This document shows, one piece after another, positions 1 through 8,242 of a stretch of 64,000 nucleotides of DNA. A program made the translations under genes and the position numbers. Source of the DNA: Butyricicoccus sp. Marseille-Q5471 (lineage in GTDB: Bacteria; Bacillota; Clostridia; Oscillospirales; Butyricicoccaceae); assembly GCF_951230135.1 (NCBI RefSeq), contig NZ_CATNVC010000001.1:264746-328745 (forward strand), given 5' to 3'. The notes under the pieces are model-generated. The model did no database searches and was not told the DNA's origin. It worked only from the letters and a program-made list of their open reading frames with translations. The stretch's first letter is position 1, and the number at the start of each line of letters is the position of its first letter.

Positions 1-1
1 C

Positions 2-943
2 ATCCTTACTGCGGGCGCGACAATGGCGCTCAATCAGGCAATCAGCGGCTTTCTGCATCCGGGCGACCATGTTCTGGTCAGCGGGATGGAGCACAACGCC
101 GTCATGCGGCCGCTCCTGCGTCTGCCGGACGTGTCCTGCACCCGTGTCCCCTGCGACCGCACGGGCAAGCTGGAACTCTCTGCCCTGCCCGCGCTCGTGC
201 AGCCGAATACACGGCTGTTCGTGCTGTCGCACGCGTCAAACGTCTGCGGCACGCTACAGGATGCGGCTGCGGTGGGTGCGTTTTGCCAGTCGCACGGCAT
301 CGCCTTCGTGCTCGATGGGGCGCAGACAGCAGGGCATCTTGACCTTGATTTTGGAGCACTCGGCCTGTCCGCCCTCGCCGTTCCGGGGCACAAGGGTCTG
401 CTCGGCCCGCAGGGCATCGGCGCACTGCTGCTGACGCGGGACTTTGCCGCGCAGCTCACCCCGCTGATTGCGGGCGGCACGGGCAGCGCGTCCGACGCTG
501 AGGACATGCCCCCCTTCCTGCCCGATCGGCTGGAAGCAGGCACGCCCAATCTGCCCGGCATCTACGGCTGGCAGGCTGCGCTGACCGTGCTGGAGCAGCA
601 AGGCATTCGAAACCGCCGCGCACGCGAAACCGCGCTGACCCGTCGCTTTTTGGACGGACTTGCCACCATTCCGGCGGTTTCTCTCGTCGGTACGCGTGAT
701 TTAGACGCGCGGGTCGGCGTAATCGCCGTCGATTTTCACCGACTGGACAACGCTGACGCAAGCGATCGGCTTGCCACCGAATACGGCGTACTCACCCGAT
801 GCGGTCTGCACTGCGCACCCGCCGCGCACCGAACGCTCGGCACATTTCCGCGCGGCGTGGTTCGCTTTTCGCTCGGATACACCACGACAGAAGCGGAAAT
901 CGACGCGGCGCTTGACGCGATTCGCGCCGTCAGCGCAGGCTGA
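2..943 (+). CDS. Class V aminotransferase / cysteine desulfurase-like protein (5' end outside window)
   Basis: PLP-dependent enzyme of the cysteine desulfurase/selenocysteine lyase fold. The frame is open to the left edge, and the residues before the first visible ATG (TAGATMALNQAI) fit the family core, so the gene starts upstream. Visible motifs are the PLP-contacting LDGAQTAG, the Schiff-base lysine in PGHKG (codon 392-394) and the catalytic cysteine in RCGLHCAP near the C-terminus. A close desulfurase subfamily (the E. faecalis EF2568 type) is found with selD, yqeB and yqeC, as here. It probably supplies sulfur or selenium for the molybdenum hydroxylase cofactor. That role is inferred from context. 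The 3' end overlaps convergent selD by 14 bp. Confidence 0.85.
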   Translation: MLTAGATMALNQAISGFLHPGDHVLVSGMEHNAVMRPLLRLPDVSCTRVPCDRTGKLELSALPALVQPNTRLFVLSHASNVCGTLQDAAAVGAFCQSHGIAFVLDGAQTAGHLDLDFGALGLSALAVPGHKGLLGPQGIGALLLTRDFAAQLTPLIAGGTGSASDAEDMPPFLPDRLEAGTPNLPGIYGWQAALTVLEQQGIRNRRARETALTRRFLDGLATIPAVSLVGTRDLDARVGVIAVDFHRLDNADASDRLATEYGVLTRCGLHCAPAAHRTLGTFPRGVVRFSLGYTTTEAEIDAALDAIRAVSAG

Positions 944-1967
944 TACGCACCCCGTCCCGCGGTGCTTCGACCGTGCCGATGCGCTGCGCACAGGGCACGA
1001 CCGCCGCAAGCTCATCAAGCAGTGCGTCCGCGTCCCCCGGCGCGACCGCCATCAGCAGGCCGCCCGAGGTCTGCGGATCGTAAAGCAAATCCTGCTTGGC
1101 AAGCGCGGTTTCGCCCGGGTCAACATACGGCTCGGCGAACTGCCGGTTGCGGTACATGCCCTCGGGAATCAGTCCCATCTCGGCAAACGAAACGGCCTCC
1201 TCCGGCAGGGAAATCTCGTCCACGCGGAGCGTGATGTGCACATCGCTTCCCTGCGCCATCTCGGTCAGATGTCCGAGCAGACCGAAGCCGGTCACATCGG
1301 TGCAGGCGTGCACCTCATAGCGCACCATTGCGTCCCGCGCGGCTTTGTTGAGCGTCGTCATCATCCGATACGCAAACTGTTCGCCCTCGTCAGAGAGCAT
1401 TTCCGCCTTTTTTGCCGTCATCAGCACCCCGATGCCGAGCGGCTTGGTCAGCAGCAGCACGTCCCCCGGTCTCGCTCCGCTGTTTTTCAGCACGCGGTCG
1501 GGATGGACAAAGCCGGTGACGCTCAGGCCGTACTTGGGTTCGTCGTCCAGAATGGTGTGTCCACCCGTGATGAGCGCACCCGCTTCGTACACCTTGTCGT
1601 AACCGCCGCGCAGCAGCTCGTGCACCGCGCTTTGCGGCATGGAGGCAGGCACAGCCATAATGTTGAGCGCAAGCCGCGGCTCGCCGCCCATCGCATACAC
1701 ATCGGACAGCGCATTGGCCGCGGCAATCTGCCCGAACAGGTACGGATCGTCCGCAATGGGTGGAAAAAAGTCCACCGTCTGTACGAGCGCAAGCTCGTCC
1801 GAGATGCGATAAACCGATGCATCGTCGCTCTTGTCAAAACCGACGAGCAAATTGGGATCGTGGTGGACACGCAGTCCCTCGAGCAGCCGGGCCAGCGTGC
1901 CTGCGCCGACCTTGGCGCCGCAGCCCGCGCATTTGGCGAGGTTAGTCAGCCGAATTTCCTCTTCCAT
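930..1967 (-). CDS. selD: Selenide, water dikinase SelD
   Basis: Makes selenophosphate from selenide and ATP. The N-terminal motif CAGCGAK carries the catalytic cysteine (C16) and lysine (K19). The second cysteine of the E. coli GCGCK form is alanine here, which is common in clostridial SelD. DVYAMGG, GGHTI and the AIR-synthase-like C-terminal half (TGFGLLGHL) support the call. An in-frame GTG at 1976 lies inside the GGAGGTG ribosome site, so ATG 1967, eight bases after GGAGG, is taken as the start (345 aa). No selA, selB or tRNA-Sec is visible. The neighbours suggest selenium is used for a labile selenium cofactor of a molybdenum hydroxylase. It is last in the yqeC-yqeB-selD operon. Confidence 0.95.
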   Translation of the reverse strand: MEEEIRLTNLAKCAGCGAKVGAGTLARLLEGLRVHHDPNLLVGFDKSDDASVYRISDELALVQTVDFFPPIADDPYLFGQIAAANALSDVYAMGGEPRLALNIMAVPASMPQSAVHELLRGGYDKVYEAGALITGGHTILDDEPKYGLSVTGFVHPDRVLKNSGARPGDVLLLTKPLGIGVLMTAKKAEMLSDEGEQFAYRMMTTLNKAARDAMVRYEVHACTDVTGFGLLGHLTEMAQGSDVHITLRVDEISLPEEAVSFAEMGLIPEGMYRNRQFAEPYVDPGETALAKQDLLYDPQTSGGLLMAVAPGDADALLDELAAVVPCAQRIGTVEAPRDGVRISLR

Positions 1968-1972
1968 GTGGT

Positions 1973-2758
1973 TCACCTCCCCGTGAGCATCAAAATCGCC
2001 TCAAGCACGCCGCCGCCCACCGCGAGCGCCTTGTCCGACGCGGTAAAACAATGATCTTTCGCGCAGCGCGGGTCAATATCGCCGCTTTTCATACCCGCGT
2101 GAACGGGCGTGGCGTCGGGCAGGATGCCGCGCAGTACACCGTCAATGGTGCACTGCATGGGGGTATCGTCCACCATGCCCGCAATCTCGCCCGCCTTTAC
2201 CTCGTCCCCAATGCAGCGCACGGGACGAAACAGGCCGTCCGTCGGCGCACGCAGCACGCGCTCGGTCGTGAATCCGCCGATGCTGCCGGGCACGCCGGTG
2301 TTGGGTGCGGCGCTCCCGCTCGTCAGCACACGGCCCAGATAATGCCCGCGCTGTGTCTCAATCACGGCATGGCAGTCCACGCCCGCGGTAAACCCCGGGC
2401 CGACGCCGATCACGACCGGCGCATCCGAAATTTTCGTGCCCAGATTGCGCTTGGCGAGGATTGCGTCAACCACCGCATCCGGTCGGAGCGCGGCAATGCA
2501 GCTACCCTCCGCGTCGGCGAGCACCGGGATGGTGCGGCGGTTCAACGCCGCTGTGATTTTCTGCAAATCGCGTGCTAAAACGCCCTCTACGCCCTCCACC
2601 GTCGTTTTTCCGCACCGAATGGCTTCGGAAAAGCACACCGTGCGGCGAATGGCGGTCGGATGCGGCAAATCGGTCATCACCACGTCAAACTGCGCGCGGT
2701 GCAGCCGCAGGGCGATCCCGCTGGCCAAATCCCCCGCTCCCCTGATTAAAATAAGCAT
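1973..2758 (-). CDS. yqeB: YqeB-family selenium-dependent molybdenum hydroxylase maturation protein
   Basis: The N-terminus reads MLILIRGAGDLASGIALRL, the Rossmann-like opening of the YqeB/EF2563 family that accompanies selenium-dependent molybdenum hydroxylases. The family is thought to act in cofactor maturation, but its biochemistry is not settled. A first ATG at 2764 sits one base from GGAGG (2766-2770). The ATG at 2758 has a normal 7-base spacing and is chosen, giving 261 aa, normal for the family. The stop overlaps the selD ribosome site and the start overlaps the end of yqeC by 13 bp, so the three genes are probably translationally coupled. Confidence 0.88.
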   Translation of the reverse strand: MLILIRGAGDLASGIALRLHRAQFDVVMTDLPHPTAIRRTVCFSEAIRCGKTTVEGVEGVLARDLQKITAALNRRTIPVLADAEGSCIAALRPDAVVDAILAKRNLGTKISDAPVVIGVGPGFTAGVDCHAVIETQRGHYLGRVLTSGSAAPNTGVPGSIGGFTTERVLRAPTDGLFRPVRCIGDEVKAGEIAGMVDDTPMQCTIDGVLRGILPDATPVHAGMKSGDIDPRCAKDHCFTASDKALAVGGGVLEAILMLTGR

Positions 2759-3417
2759 TCCCATTCCTCCTTTTGCAGCGCTCCGCCAACTGTCGGGCAG
2801 TGCAGCAGCCGCGCAAGCGCCTGCGCCTGTATACGGTCAACTGCCGTTTCGATTTGATTGATGAACACACGGTCATGCAGTCCCTCGGCTTTGAGCAGAT
2901 GCGCCACGATTTCCGGCGTTGCAATGTCCTGTTCGCTGCAGCCTGCTCGCGCGGCATACAGCGCGGGGCGGTGTGCAGCCTCTGCAATCGGTCTGCCCAG
3001 ACCCGACGCGCCGAGCACCAGTATGGTCTGCCCGCACGCGGGCGGGATAACCGGCTCATGCGCATCGTGCGCCTTGAGCGGCAGACCACGCGAGCCGTCG
3101 GCCTCAATGAGCACATAGTCGGCCAGCGTGCACAGCCTTGAAACGGGCAGGCTGGGCGCACTAAGCTTGGCGTGCCGATCCATCGTGCCGATGCAAAGCT
3201 GTCGGTGCGTACCAAGCACGGCCGCAATCGCTTGCTCCTCCGCGCCGAGCAGCACGGGGATGTGCGACGGCGGGAAAATGTGTGTGGTCGTCAAAATAAG
3301 GACGGTGCCGCGTGCGGCAAGCTCCCGCCCCAATGTGTAAAGCAGGGTGGTCTTTCCGCCGCCGCCAATCAGCGCGGTCGCTCCCCTTTGAATTTTCAGC
3401 AGGTCACAGCAGTGCAA
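2746..3417 (-). CDS. yqeC: YqeC-family selenium-dependent hydroxylase accessory protein (P-loop)
   Basis: A 223-residue P-loop protein with the Walker A motif GGGGKTT near residue 18, followed by LTTTHIFPP and the acidic motif LIEADGS. These are typical of the YqeC family found with selD and yqeB. Its function is presumed to be in maturation of the selenium/molybdenum cofactor. The start is a TTG (3415-3417) behind a GAAGGA ribosome site. It is the first gene of the leftward operon yqeC-yqeB-selD. The promoter and the operator-like palindrome lie just upstream (3441-3480). Confidence 0.85.
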   Translation of the reverse strand: MHCCDLLKIQRGATALIGGGGKTTLLYTLGRELAARGTVLILTTTHIFPPSHIPVLLGAEEQAIAAVLGTHRQLCIGTMDRHAKLSAPSLPVSRLCTLADYVLIEADGSRGLPLKAHDAHEPVIPPACGQTILVLGASGLGRPIAEAAHRPALYAARAGCSEQDIATPEIVAHLLKAEGLHDRVFINQIETAVDRIQAQALARLLHCPTVGGALQKEEWECLF

Positions 3418-3440
3418 AGCGGTCCTTCTTTCCCCTCGTC

Positions 3441-3456
3441 ATTCTTGTACAAGAAT
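3441..3456. promoter_or_regulatory. Perfect 16-bp palindrome, candidate operator
   Basis: ATTCTTGTACAAGAAT is its own reverse complement. It begins inside the -10 hexamer of the leftward yqeC promoter, where a repressor would block transcription, and lies about 75 bp upstream of the rightward transporter promoter. The regulator is unknown. No repressor gene is visible beside it. Confidence 0.6.
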
Positions 3457-3480
3457 AACGCTTTTGCCCCGCAAAGTCAA
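3452..3480 (-). promoter_or_regulatory. Sigma-A type promoter for yqeC-yqeB-selD
   Basis: On the minus strand, TTGACT (3475-3480) and TATTCT (3452-3457) are separated by 17 bp. The -10 overlaps the 16-bp palindrome. Confidence 0.6.
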
Positions 3481-3481
3481 A

Positions 3482-3512
3482 GGCAAATTTGTATAGATGC
3501 ATAACCTTTGCC
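3482..3512 (+). promoter_or_regulatory. Inverted repeat in the divergent control region
   Basis: GGCAAA (3482-3487) and TTTGCC (3507-3512) form an inverted repeat. A second pair, GCATAAC (3499-3505) and GTTATGC (3552-3558), overlaps the -10 of the rightward promoter. These could be operator halves. I could not match a known riboswitch. Confidence 0.3.
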
Positions 3513-3530
3513 AAATTCATGCCTTATTAC

Positions 3531-3559
3531 TTGCGCAGCAGCGGGGGATTTGTTATGCT
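3531..3559 (+). promoter_or_regulatory. Promoter for the FecBCD-type transporter/xdhC operon
   Basis: TTGCGC (3531-3536) and TATGCT (3554-3559) are separated by 17 bp, upstream of the GGAGGG ribosome site (3582-3587) of the permease gene. Confidence 0.55.
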
Positions 3560-3599
3560 TTAGTCGTTTTGAAACGCGAATGGAGGGAAAACAGCACGC

Positions 3600-4586
3600 A
3601 TGAAACACAGAAAAATCATCGGGCGGCTGTGGCTGCTGCTCATCGTGGTCATCGTATCGTCCTTATGTATCGGCCGCTACGCCGTGCCGCTGACCGAGCT
3701 CGGGCGCATCCTGTTTGGCCTGCCCTCAGGCGGGGATGCGACGATGACGACTGTCATCCGGAACGTGCGTCTGCCGCGCATCCTGCTCGCAGGACTGATT
3801 GGCGCGGCGCTCTCGGCAGCGGGCGTGTGCTTCCAGAGCGTGTTCCAGAACCCCATGGCGTCGCCTGATATTCTGGGCGCGTCCTCGGGTGCGGGACTCG
3901 GCGCGGCGCTCGGTCTGCTGTGCGGACTGTCGGCGCGCGGCGTGATGCTCAGCGCGTTTGTCTGCGGCATCGTGACGATTGTCGGGGTTTTTCTCATCGG
4001 CGCACGTGCGCAGGGCAAGCAGGTGGTCAACCTGATTCTGGCGGGTATTATGGTCGGTTCGCTGTGTAATGCGGGCATTTCCTATATCAAGCTCGTCGCT
4101 GACCCGACCAATCAGCTGCCCGCCATCACCTACTGGCTGATGGGCAGCCTTTCGGGCGTCAAATGGAGCGATTTGCAGTTTTTCGCGCCCTTCATCGCGG
4201 TGGGTGCGGTGCCGCTGCTGCTGCTTCGCTGGCGGATCAACATCCTGTCGCTCGGCGACGATGAAGCGCGCACCATGGGAGTTTCGACCGATCGGCTGCG
4301 GTGGCTGGTCATCTGCTGTGCCACACTGCTGACGGCGGCCTGTGTTGCGGTCTGCGGTATGATTGGATGGGTCGGCTTGGTCGTGCCCAACCTGTGTCGG
4401 CGGCTGGTCGGCAATGATGTGCGGGTGCTGCTGCCGTCCGGCCTGCTGCTCGGCGCAAGCTTTCTGCTGATTGTGGACAACGTTTCCCGTTCTCTGCTCG
4501 CAACCGAAATCCCCATCGGCATTCTGACGGCGTTCATCGGCGCACCGTTTTTCCTCTGGATGCTGATGCGAAAGGAGAAACTATGA
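3600..4586 (+). CDS. FecCD-family ABC transporter permease
   Basis: A 328-residue, very hydrophobic protein of the iron-siderophore/cobalamin/molybdate permease family. It has the usual N-terminal membrane segment (LWLLLIVVIVSSLCIG), the conserved FQSVFQNPMASPDILGASSGAG block, and the C-terminal GWVGLVVPNLCRR region, which contacts the ATPase. It is the first gene of a five-gene operon with ATPase, methyltransferase, binding protein and XdhC. Family members import siderophores, heme, B12 or, in the MolBCA type, molybdate. Molybdate or tungstate is a reasonable guess from the xdhC and selenium-molybdenum context but is not shown by sequence. The stop overlaps the next start (ATGA). Confidence 0.9.
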   Translation: MKHRKIIGRLWLLLIVVIVSSLCIGRYAVPLTELGRILFGLPSGGDATMTTVIRNVRLPRILLAGLIGAALSAAGVCFQSVFQNPMASPDILGASSGAGLGAALGLLCGLSARGVMLSAFVCGIVTIVGVFLIGARAQGKQVVNLILAGIMVGSLCNAGISYIKLVADPTNQLPAITYWLMGSLSGVKWSDLQFFAPFIAVGAVPLLLLRWRINILSLGDDEARTMGVSTDRLRWLVICCATLLTAACVAVCGMIGWVGLVVPNLCRRLVGNDVRVLLPSGLLLGASFLLIVDNVSRSLLATEIPIGILTAFIGAPFFLWMLMRKEKL

Positions 4587-5341
4587 TACAGGTAGAATCG
4601 CTTTCGGTCGGCTACGGCGCACGGCAGGTGCTGCACGACATCTCCTTTTCCGCGGCGCAGGGCGAGCTGCTGGCCGTGCTCGGGCCGAACGGCGTAGGCA
4701 AAACAACGCTGTTTCGCTGCATGCTGGGACTCAAAGCGCCGACCGGCGGCCGCGTACTGCTTGGCGGCGACGATGTACGGCAGCTCAGCGCACGCGAACT
4801 GGCCGACCGCGCGGCCTACATTCCGCAGAGCCATTATCCCGCCTTCCACTACACCGTGTATGATATGGTGCTGATGGGCACGGCGCACGGTCTTTCTCCC
4901 TTCGTTTCGCCCGGCCGTGCGCAGCAGAAACAGGCTGAGCAGGCACTGGCACGGCTCGACATAACTGCGCTCGCCGACCGATACTATACCCAGCTTTCGG
5001 GCGGGCAGCAGCAGCTGGTGCTCATCGCCCGTGCGCTTGCCCAGCAGGCGCGGATTTTGTTCATGGACGAACCCGCGTCCGGTCTGGACTTCGGCAACCG
5101 CATCAAGCTGATGAGGCAGGTGCGGCGGCTGACCGGAGAAGGTTATACCGTCGTTCTCTCCTCCCATGATCCGCAGACTGCGCTGACCTACGCCGACCGG
5201 GTGCTCGCGCTCCATTCAGGCGGTGTGCTCGCCTGCGGTACGGCGCGGGAGGTTATCACCGAAGCGACCATGGGTGCGCTGTACGGCGTGCCGTTTGAGC
5301 TGCTGGACGGCCGTGTGATTGTGCCAAAGGGGGCGGAATAA
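4583..5341 (+). CDS. FecE-family ABC transporter ATP-binding protein
   Basis: Nucleotide-binding subunit of the importer, 252 aa. Walker A GPNGVGKTT (K40), Q-loop PQSHYP, signature LSGGQQQ, Walker B ILFMDEP followed by ASGLD, and the switch histidine in SSHDPQ are all intact, so it should hydrolyse ATP. It overlaps the permease by 4 bp and its stop shares one base with the next start. The set fits the FecE/MolC group. Confidence 0.93.
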   Translation: MIQVESLSVGYGARQVLHDISFSAAQGELLAVLGPNGVGKTTLFRCMLGLKAPTGGRVLLGGDDVRQLSARELADRAAYIPQSHYPAFHYTVYDMVLMGTAHGLSPFVSPGRAQQKQAEQALARLDITALADRYYTQLSGGQQQLVLIARALAQQARILFMDEPASGLDFGNRIKLMRQVRRLTGEGYTVVLSSHDPQTALTYADRVLALHSGGVLACGTAREVITEATMGALYGVPFELLDGRVIVPKGAE

Positions 5342-6039
5342 TGTTCGCTTGGACGCCTGAGCGGTTGCGGTTTCGGGTGGATGCGGCACGTTTCGGCTCA
5401 TTTTACCGTGAAATCGCGCTGGAAATTGCGGCGCGGGTGCCCGCTTCCACCCATATCTGCGACGCAGGCTGCGGGACGGGCGATTTGGCGCGTGCGCTTG
5501 CCGCATCCTTTGCTCAGGTGACGGCGCTCGACCATGATTCGGCGGCGCTCCGCGCCCTGCGCGAGGACTGCCCCCCGAATGTGACGGCGCTCTGCCGTGA
5601 TGCGCTGACCGACACCCCAAGCGTACGGTATGATGCAATGGTGTTCTGCTTTTTCGGCAGCGTGGCAGAGATTCTTTCGGCCGCCAAGCGTCAGTGCAAC
5701 GGCACGGTGATTGCGATCAAAAAGCAGGGCGGCGCACACCGTTTTTCGCCGGGCTGTGTACAGGCGCGCCGCGACTCGCTGCAAACACTTGAAAATGAGC
5801 TTGCGGCGCGCGGCATTGACTACACCTGCGTGCGCCGCACACTCGACTTGGGGCAGCCCTTTCGCACGCTGGAGGACGCAGTACGGTTTTTCCGCCTGTA
5901 CCACCGCGGCGGGGATGAATCCACTGTCTCATCCGAGCGGGTGGCGGCGCTGCTGCGGCCGATCGACCATTCGGAATTTCGTTATTACTATCCTGCCGAA
6001 ACCTCGGTCGGGTTGTTATTTTTCAATTTGGAGGAATAA
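5341..6039 (+). CDS. Class I SAM-dependent methyltransferase in the transporter operon
   Basis: A 232-residue protein with the SAM-binding motif DAGCGTGDLARAL (about residue 40) and the acidic end of strand 2 in ALDHDSAAL, typical of small-molecule methyltransferases. The substrate is unknown. It sits between the ATPase and the binding protein, joined by TAATG, so it is probably co-expressed with the importer. It could modify the imported metal carrier or chelate. A methyltransferase within a FecBCD-type operon is not a usual transporter component. No frameshift or missing motif is seen. Confidence 0.75.
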   Translation: MFAWTPERLRFRVDAARFGSFYREIALEIAARVPASTHICDAGCGTGDLARALAASFAQVTALDHDSAALRALREDCPPNVTALCRDALTDTPSVRYDAMVFCFFGSVAEILSAAKRQCNGTVIAIKKQGGAHRFSPGCVQARRDSLQTLENELAARGIDYTCVRRTLDLGQPFRTLEDAVRFFRLYHRGGDESTVSSERVAALLRPIDHSEFRYYYPAETSVGLLFFNLEE

Positions 6040-6042
6040 AAG

Positions 6043-7125
6043 ATGAAAAAACTCAAGCAATTACTGGCACTGACCCTGTGCTTTGCGGCCCTGTCCGGCT
6101 GCGGACAGCCTGCCGCATCCCAAACGCAGGACACGCCCCCCGCTGCCTCGCAGACGGCGCAGACCCGCTCGTTCACCGATTCGGTCGGCCGCACGGTTGA
6201 GCTGCCCGCCGAGATTTCCAAGGTCGCGGTCACAGGCACGATGGCACAGATCGTCGTGTTTTCGCTCGCACCCGACCGCATGGTCGGCCTGTCCGGCGCA
6301 TGGGAAGCGCCTGAATATTTCGCCGAGCAGTACCAAAACCTGCCCGTTTTGGGGCAGCTGTACGGCGGCAAGGGCGAAATGAATCTGGAAGAGCTGCTCT
6401 CCGCCGCGCCTGACGTGGTGATTGATGTGGGCGAACCCAAGTCCACCATCGTCGAGGATTTGGACGGACTGTCCCAGCAGACCGGCATCCCCTTTGTGCA
6501 CATCACCGCAACGCTCGAAACCATGCCCGATGCATACCGCAAGCTGGGCGAACTGCTGAATCTGTCCGACGAGGCCGCCGTGCTTGCCGATTACTGCCAG
6601 ACACAGTATGAGCGTTTTCAGGCGCTGTCGGAAAAGGTGGACAAGAAGCGCGTACTGTATGTGACGGGAGAATCCGGCCTGAACGTCATCGCCAAGGGCT
6701 CGTACCACGCCGAGGTGCTTGATTTGCTGACCGACAACGTCGCCGTGGTCGAAGAGCCCTCCTCCAAGGGCACGGGCAACGAGGTGGACGCCGAGCAGAT
6801 TCTCAAATTCTCGCCCGACGTGATTCTGTTTGCACCCGATGCCCCGTATGCAACGGCAAAGCAGCTCGCTTATGCCTCGGTTCCGGCGATTGCAAACGGT
6901 GCGTACTATCAGGTGCCGCACGGACCTTACAACTGGCTGGGCTTCCCGCCCTCGGTGCATCGCTATCTGGGCATGCTGTGGATGGGCACTGTGCTGTATC
7001 CCGATCAGGTCGATTATGATTTGTACACCGAATGCGCCAAGTTCTTTGAGCTGTTCTATCACACCGAGCTGACACAGGAGCAGTTTTCCGCGCTGACCGC
7101 AAATTCGATTGGACAGCAGGGCTAA
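6043..7125 (+). CDS. ABC transporter substrate-binding lipoprotein (FepB/BtuF type)
   Basis: A 360-residue lipoprotein. The N-terminus is a lipoprotein signal peptide (MKKLKQLLALTLCFAALSGC) with the lipidated cysteine at C20, so it should be tethered to the outer face of the membrane. The mature protein begins with the family start RSFTDSVGRTVELP and contains LEELLSAAPDVVIDVG and LKFSPDVILF, the two lobes of the PF01497-type fold. It captures the substrate for the FecCD/FecE importer. The C-terminal NWLGFPPSVHRYLGMLWM stretch resembles molybdate/iron-chelate members. The substrate is not determinable here. Confidence 0.88.
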   Translation: MKKLKQLLALTLCFAALSGCGQPAASQTQDTPPAASQTAQTRSFTDSVGRTVELPAEISKVAVTGTMAQIVVFSLAPDRMVGLSGAWEAPEYFAEQYQNLPVLGQLYGGKGEMNLEELLSAAPDVVIDVGEPKSTIVEDLDGLSQQTGIPFVHITATLETMPDAYRKLGELLNLSDEAAVLADYCQTQYERFQALSEKVDKKRVLYVTGESGLNVIAKGSYHAEVLDLLTDNVAVVEEPSSKGTGNEVDAEQILKFSPDVILFAPDAPYATAKQLAYASVPAIANGAYYQVPHGPYNWLGFPPSVHRYLGMLWMGTVLYPDQVDYDLYTECAKFFELFYHTELTQEQFSALTANSIGQQG

Positions 7126-7128
7126 GCG

Positions 7129-8160
7129 ATGAAAGAACTGTTTTCCGCGATTCTTTCCCGCCTTGACGCGGGAGAAAACGCGGTGCTCTGCTGCATCCTC
7201 GCCTCCTCCGGCTCAACGCCGCGCGGGGCAGGTGCAAAAATGGCCGTCTTTGCCGACGGCACAGCGCTTGGCACGGTCGGCGGCGGCGCGGTCGAGCAGC
7301 ACGCGGCCGCACAGGCGATGGCGGTGCACGAAAACGGCCGCGGCTGCGTCAAGGGGTACTCGCTCGCGCCCGGTGAGGCGGGTGACATCGGCATGATCTG
7401 CGGCGGCAACGTCACCGTGTATTTCCGCCTGTTCGCCCCTGCCGACCGCGCCGAGGTGCAGGGCATTATTGACCAGTGCGGCGTCTCGCGGGACAGCTGG
7501 CTCGTTTACGTGCTGCGCGGCGGTGAACTGACCGATTTCACGGTGTGGACCGACGCACCCGCGCGTCCCCTGTCGATTGACGCGTCACTCGTTCGCCCGC
7601 TGCTCGGCGCACGGGCAGTCTACCGGAAGGGTGACCCGGCCATCTACGTCGAGCCGCTCGTGCGGTGCGGACGCGCACTGATTTTCGGCGCGGGGCATGT
7701 CGCACGGGCGCTCGCCCCTGTTCTGAGCGGCATCGGCCTGCCGGTTCTGGTCTTCGATGACCGTGCACCGCTTGCCGATCCCGCCTTTTTCCCGACCGCC
7801 GAGCAGGTGGTGTGCGCCCCCTTCTCCGACCTTTCGCAAACGGTGTCCATCGGTGAGGGTGACGCGGTCATCGTCATGACACCGGGGCATGAAGCCGACT
7901 TCGAGGTGCTTGCGCAGGTGCTGTGTACGCCTGCGGACTATGTCGGCTGCATCGGCAGCAGACACAAGGTTGCGCGCACCAAGGAGCGCCTGCGGCAGGC
8001 CGGTATTGGGGAGCAGGACATCGCCCGTCTGCACTCCCCGATTGGTCTGAACATCGGCGCGGAGACGCCGGCCGAAATCGCCATCAGCATCGCCGCGGAG
8101 CTCATCGCACACCGCGCGGGATACGAGCGCGATATCGGCTGGGCGACGGCCGAATCCTGA
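7129..8160 (+). CDS. xdhC: XdhC-family molybdenum hydroxylase maturation protein
   Basis: A 343-residue XdhC/CoxI family protein. The N-terminal domain has the family pattern ILASSGSTPRGAGAKM, and the C-terminal Rossmann domain begins IFGAGHVARAL with the pattern FDDR at the end of strand 2 and YVGCIGSRHK later. XdhC binds molybdenum cofactor and helps its sulfuration and insertion into xanthine dehydrogenase-type enzymes. It ends the transporter operon three bases after the binding-protein stop. With selD, yqeB and yqeC next door it indicates a selenium-dependent molybdenum hydroxylase, whose structural genes must lie outside the window. Confidence 0.9.
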   Translation: MKELFSAILSRLDAGENAVLCCILASSGSTPRGAGAKMAVFADGTALGTVGGGAVEQHAAAQAMAVHENGRGCVKGYSLAPGEAGDIGMICGGNVTVYFRLFAPADRAEVQGIIDQCGVSRDSWLVYVLRGGELTDFTVWTDAPARPLSIDASLVRPLLGARAVYRKGDPAIYVEPLVRCGRALIFGAGHVARALAPVLSGIGLPVLVFDDRAPLADPAFFPTAEQVVCAPFSDLSQTVSIGEGDAVIVMTPGHEADFEVLAQVLCTPADYVGCIGSRHKVARTKERLRQAGIGEQDIARLHSPIGLNIGAETPAEIAISIAAELIAHRAGYERDIGWATAES

Positions 8161-8192
8161 CTTCCTACGTTTTCAACCCCGTACTGCGGCAT

Positions 8193-8219
8193 ACTTCCCC
8201 TTGCCTGCCACATACCTTA
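8193..8219 (+). promoter_or_regulatory. Possible mother-cell (SigK/SigE-like) promoter for recombinase 1
   Basis: CATACCTTA (8211-8219) matches the SigK -10 pattern CATANNNTA, and AC lies 16 bases upstream (8193-8194). It is placed just before the small ORF and recombinase. Such short patterns occur by chance, so this is a candidate only. Confidence 0.3.
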
Positions 8220-8242
8220 TAAAGAAGGATGGTGAGTGCCGC

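Noticed and set aside
1965-1976. GTG start of selD at 1976
   Set aside because: It overlaps the GGAGGTG ribosome site itself. ATG 1967 has normal spacing.
771-2054. Long plus-strand reading frame opposite selD
   Set aside because: It is antisense to a complete, motif-bearing selD gene and overlaps the aminotransferase end; no ribosome site or known motif. A GC-rich shadow frame.
3482-3558. Molybdenum-cofactor riboswitch upstream of the transporter
   Set aside because: Only short inverted repeats are present and I could not lay out the conserved aptamer core.
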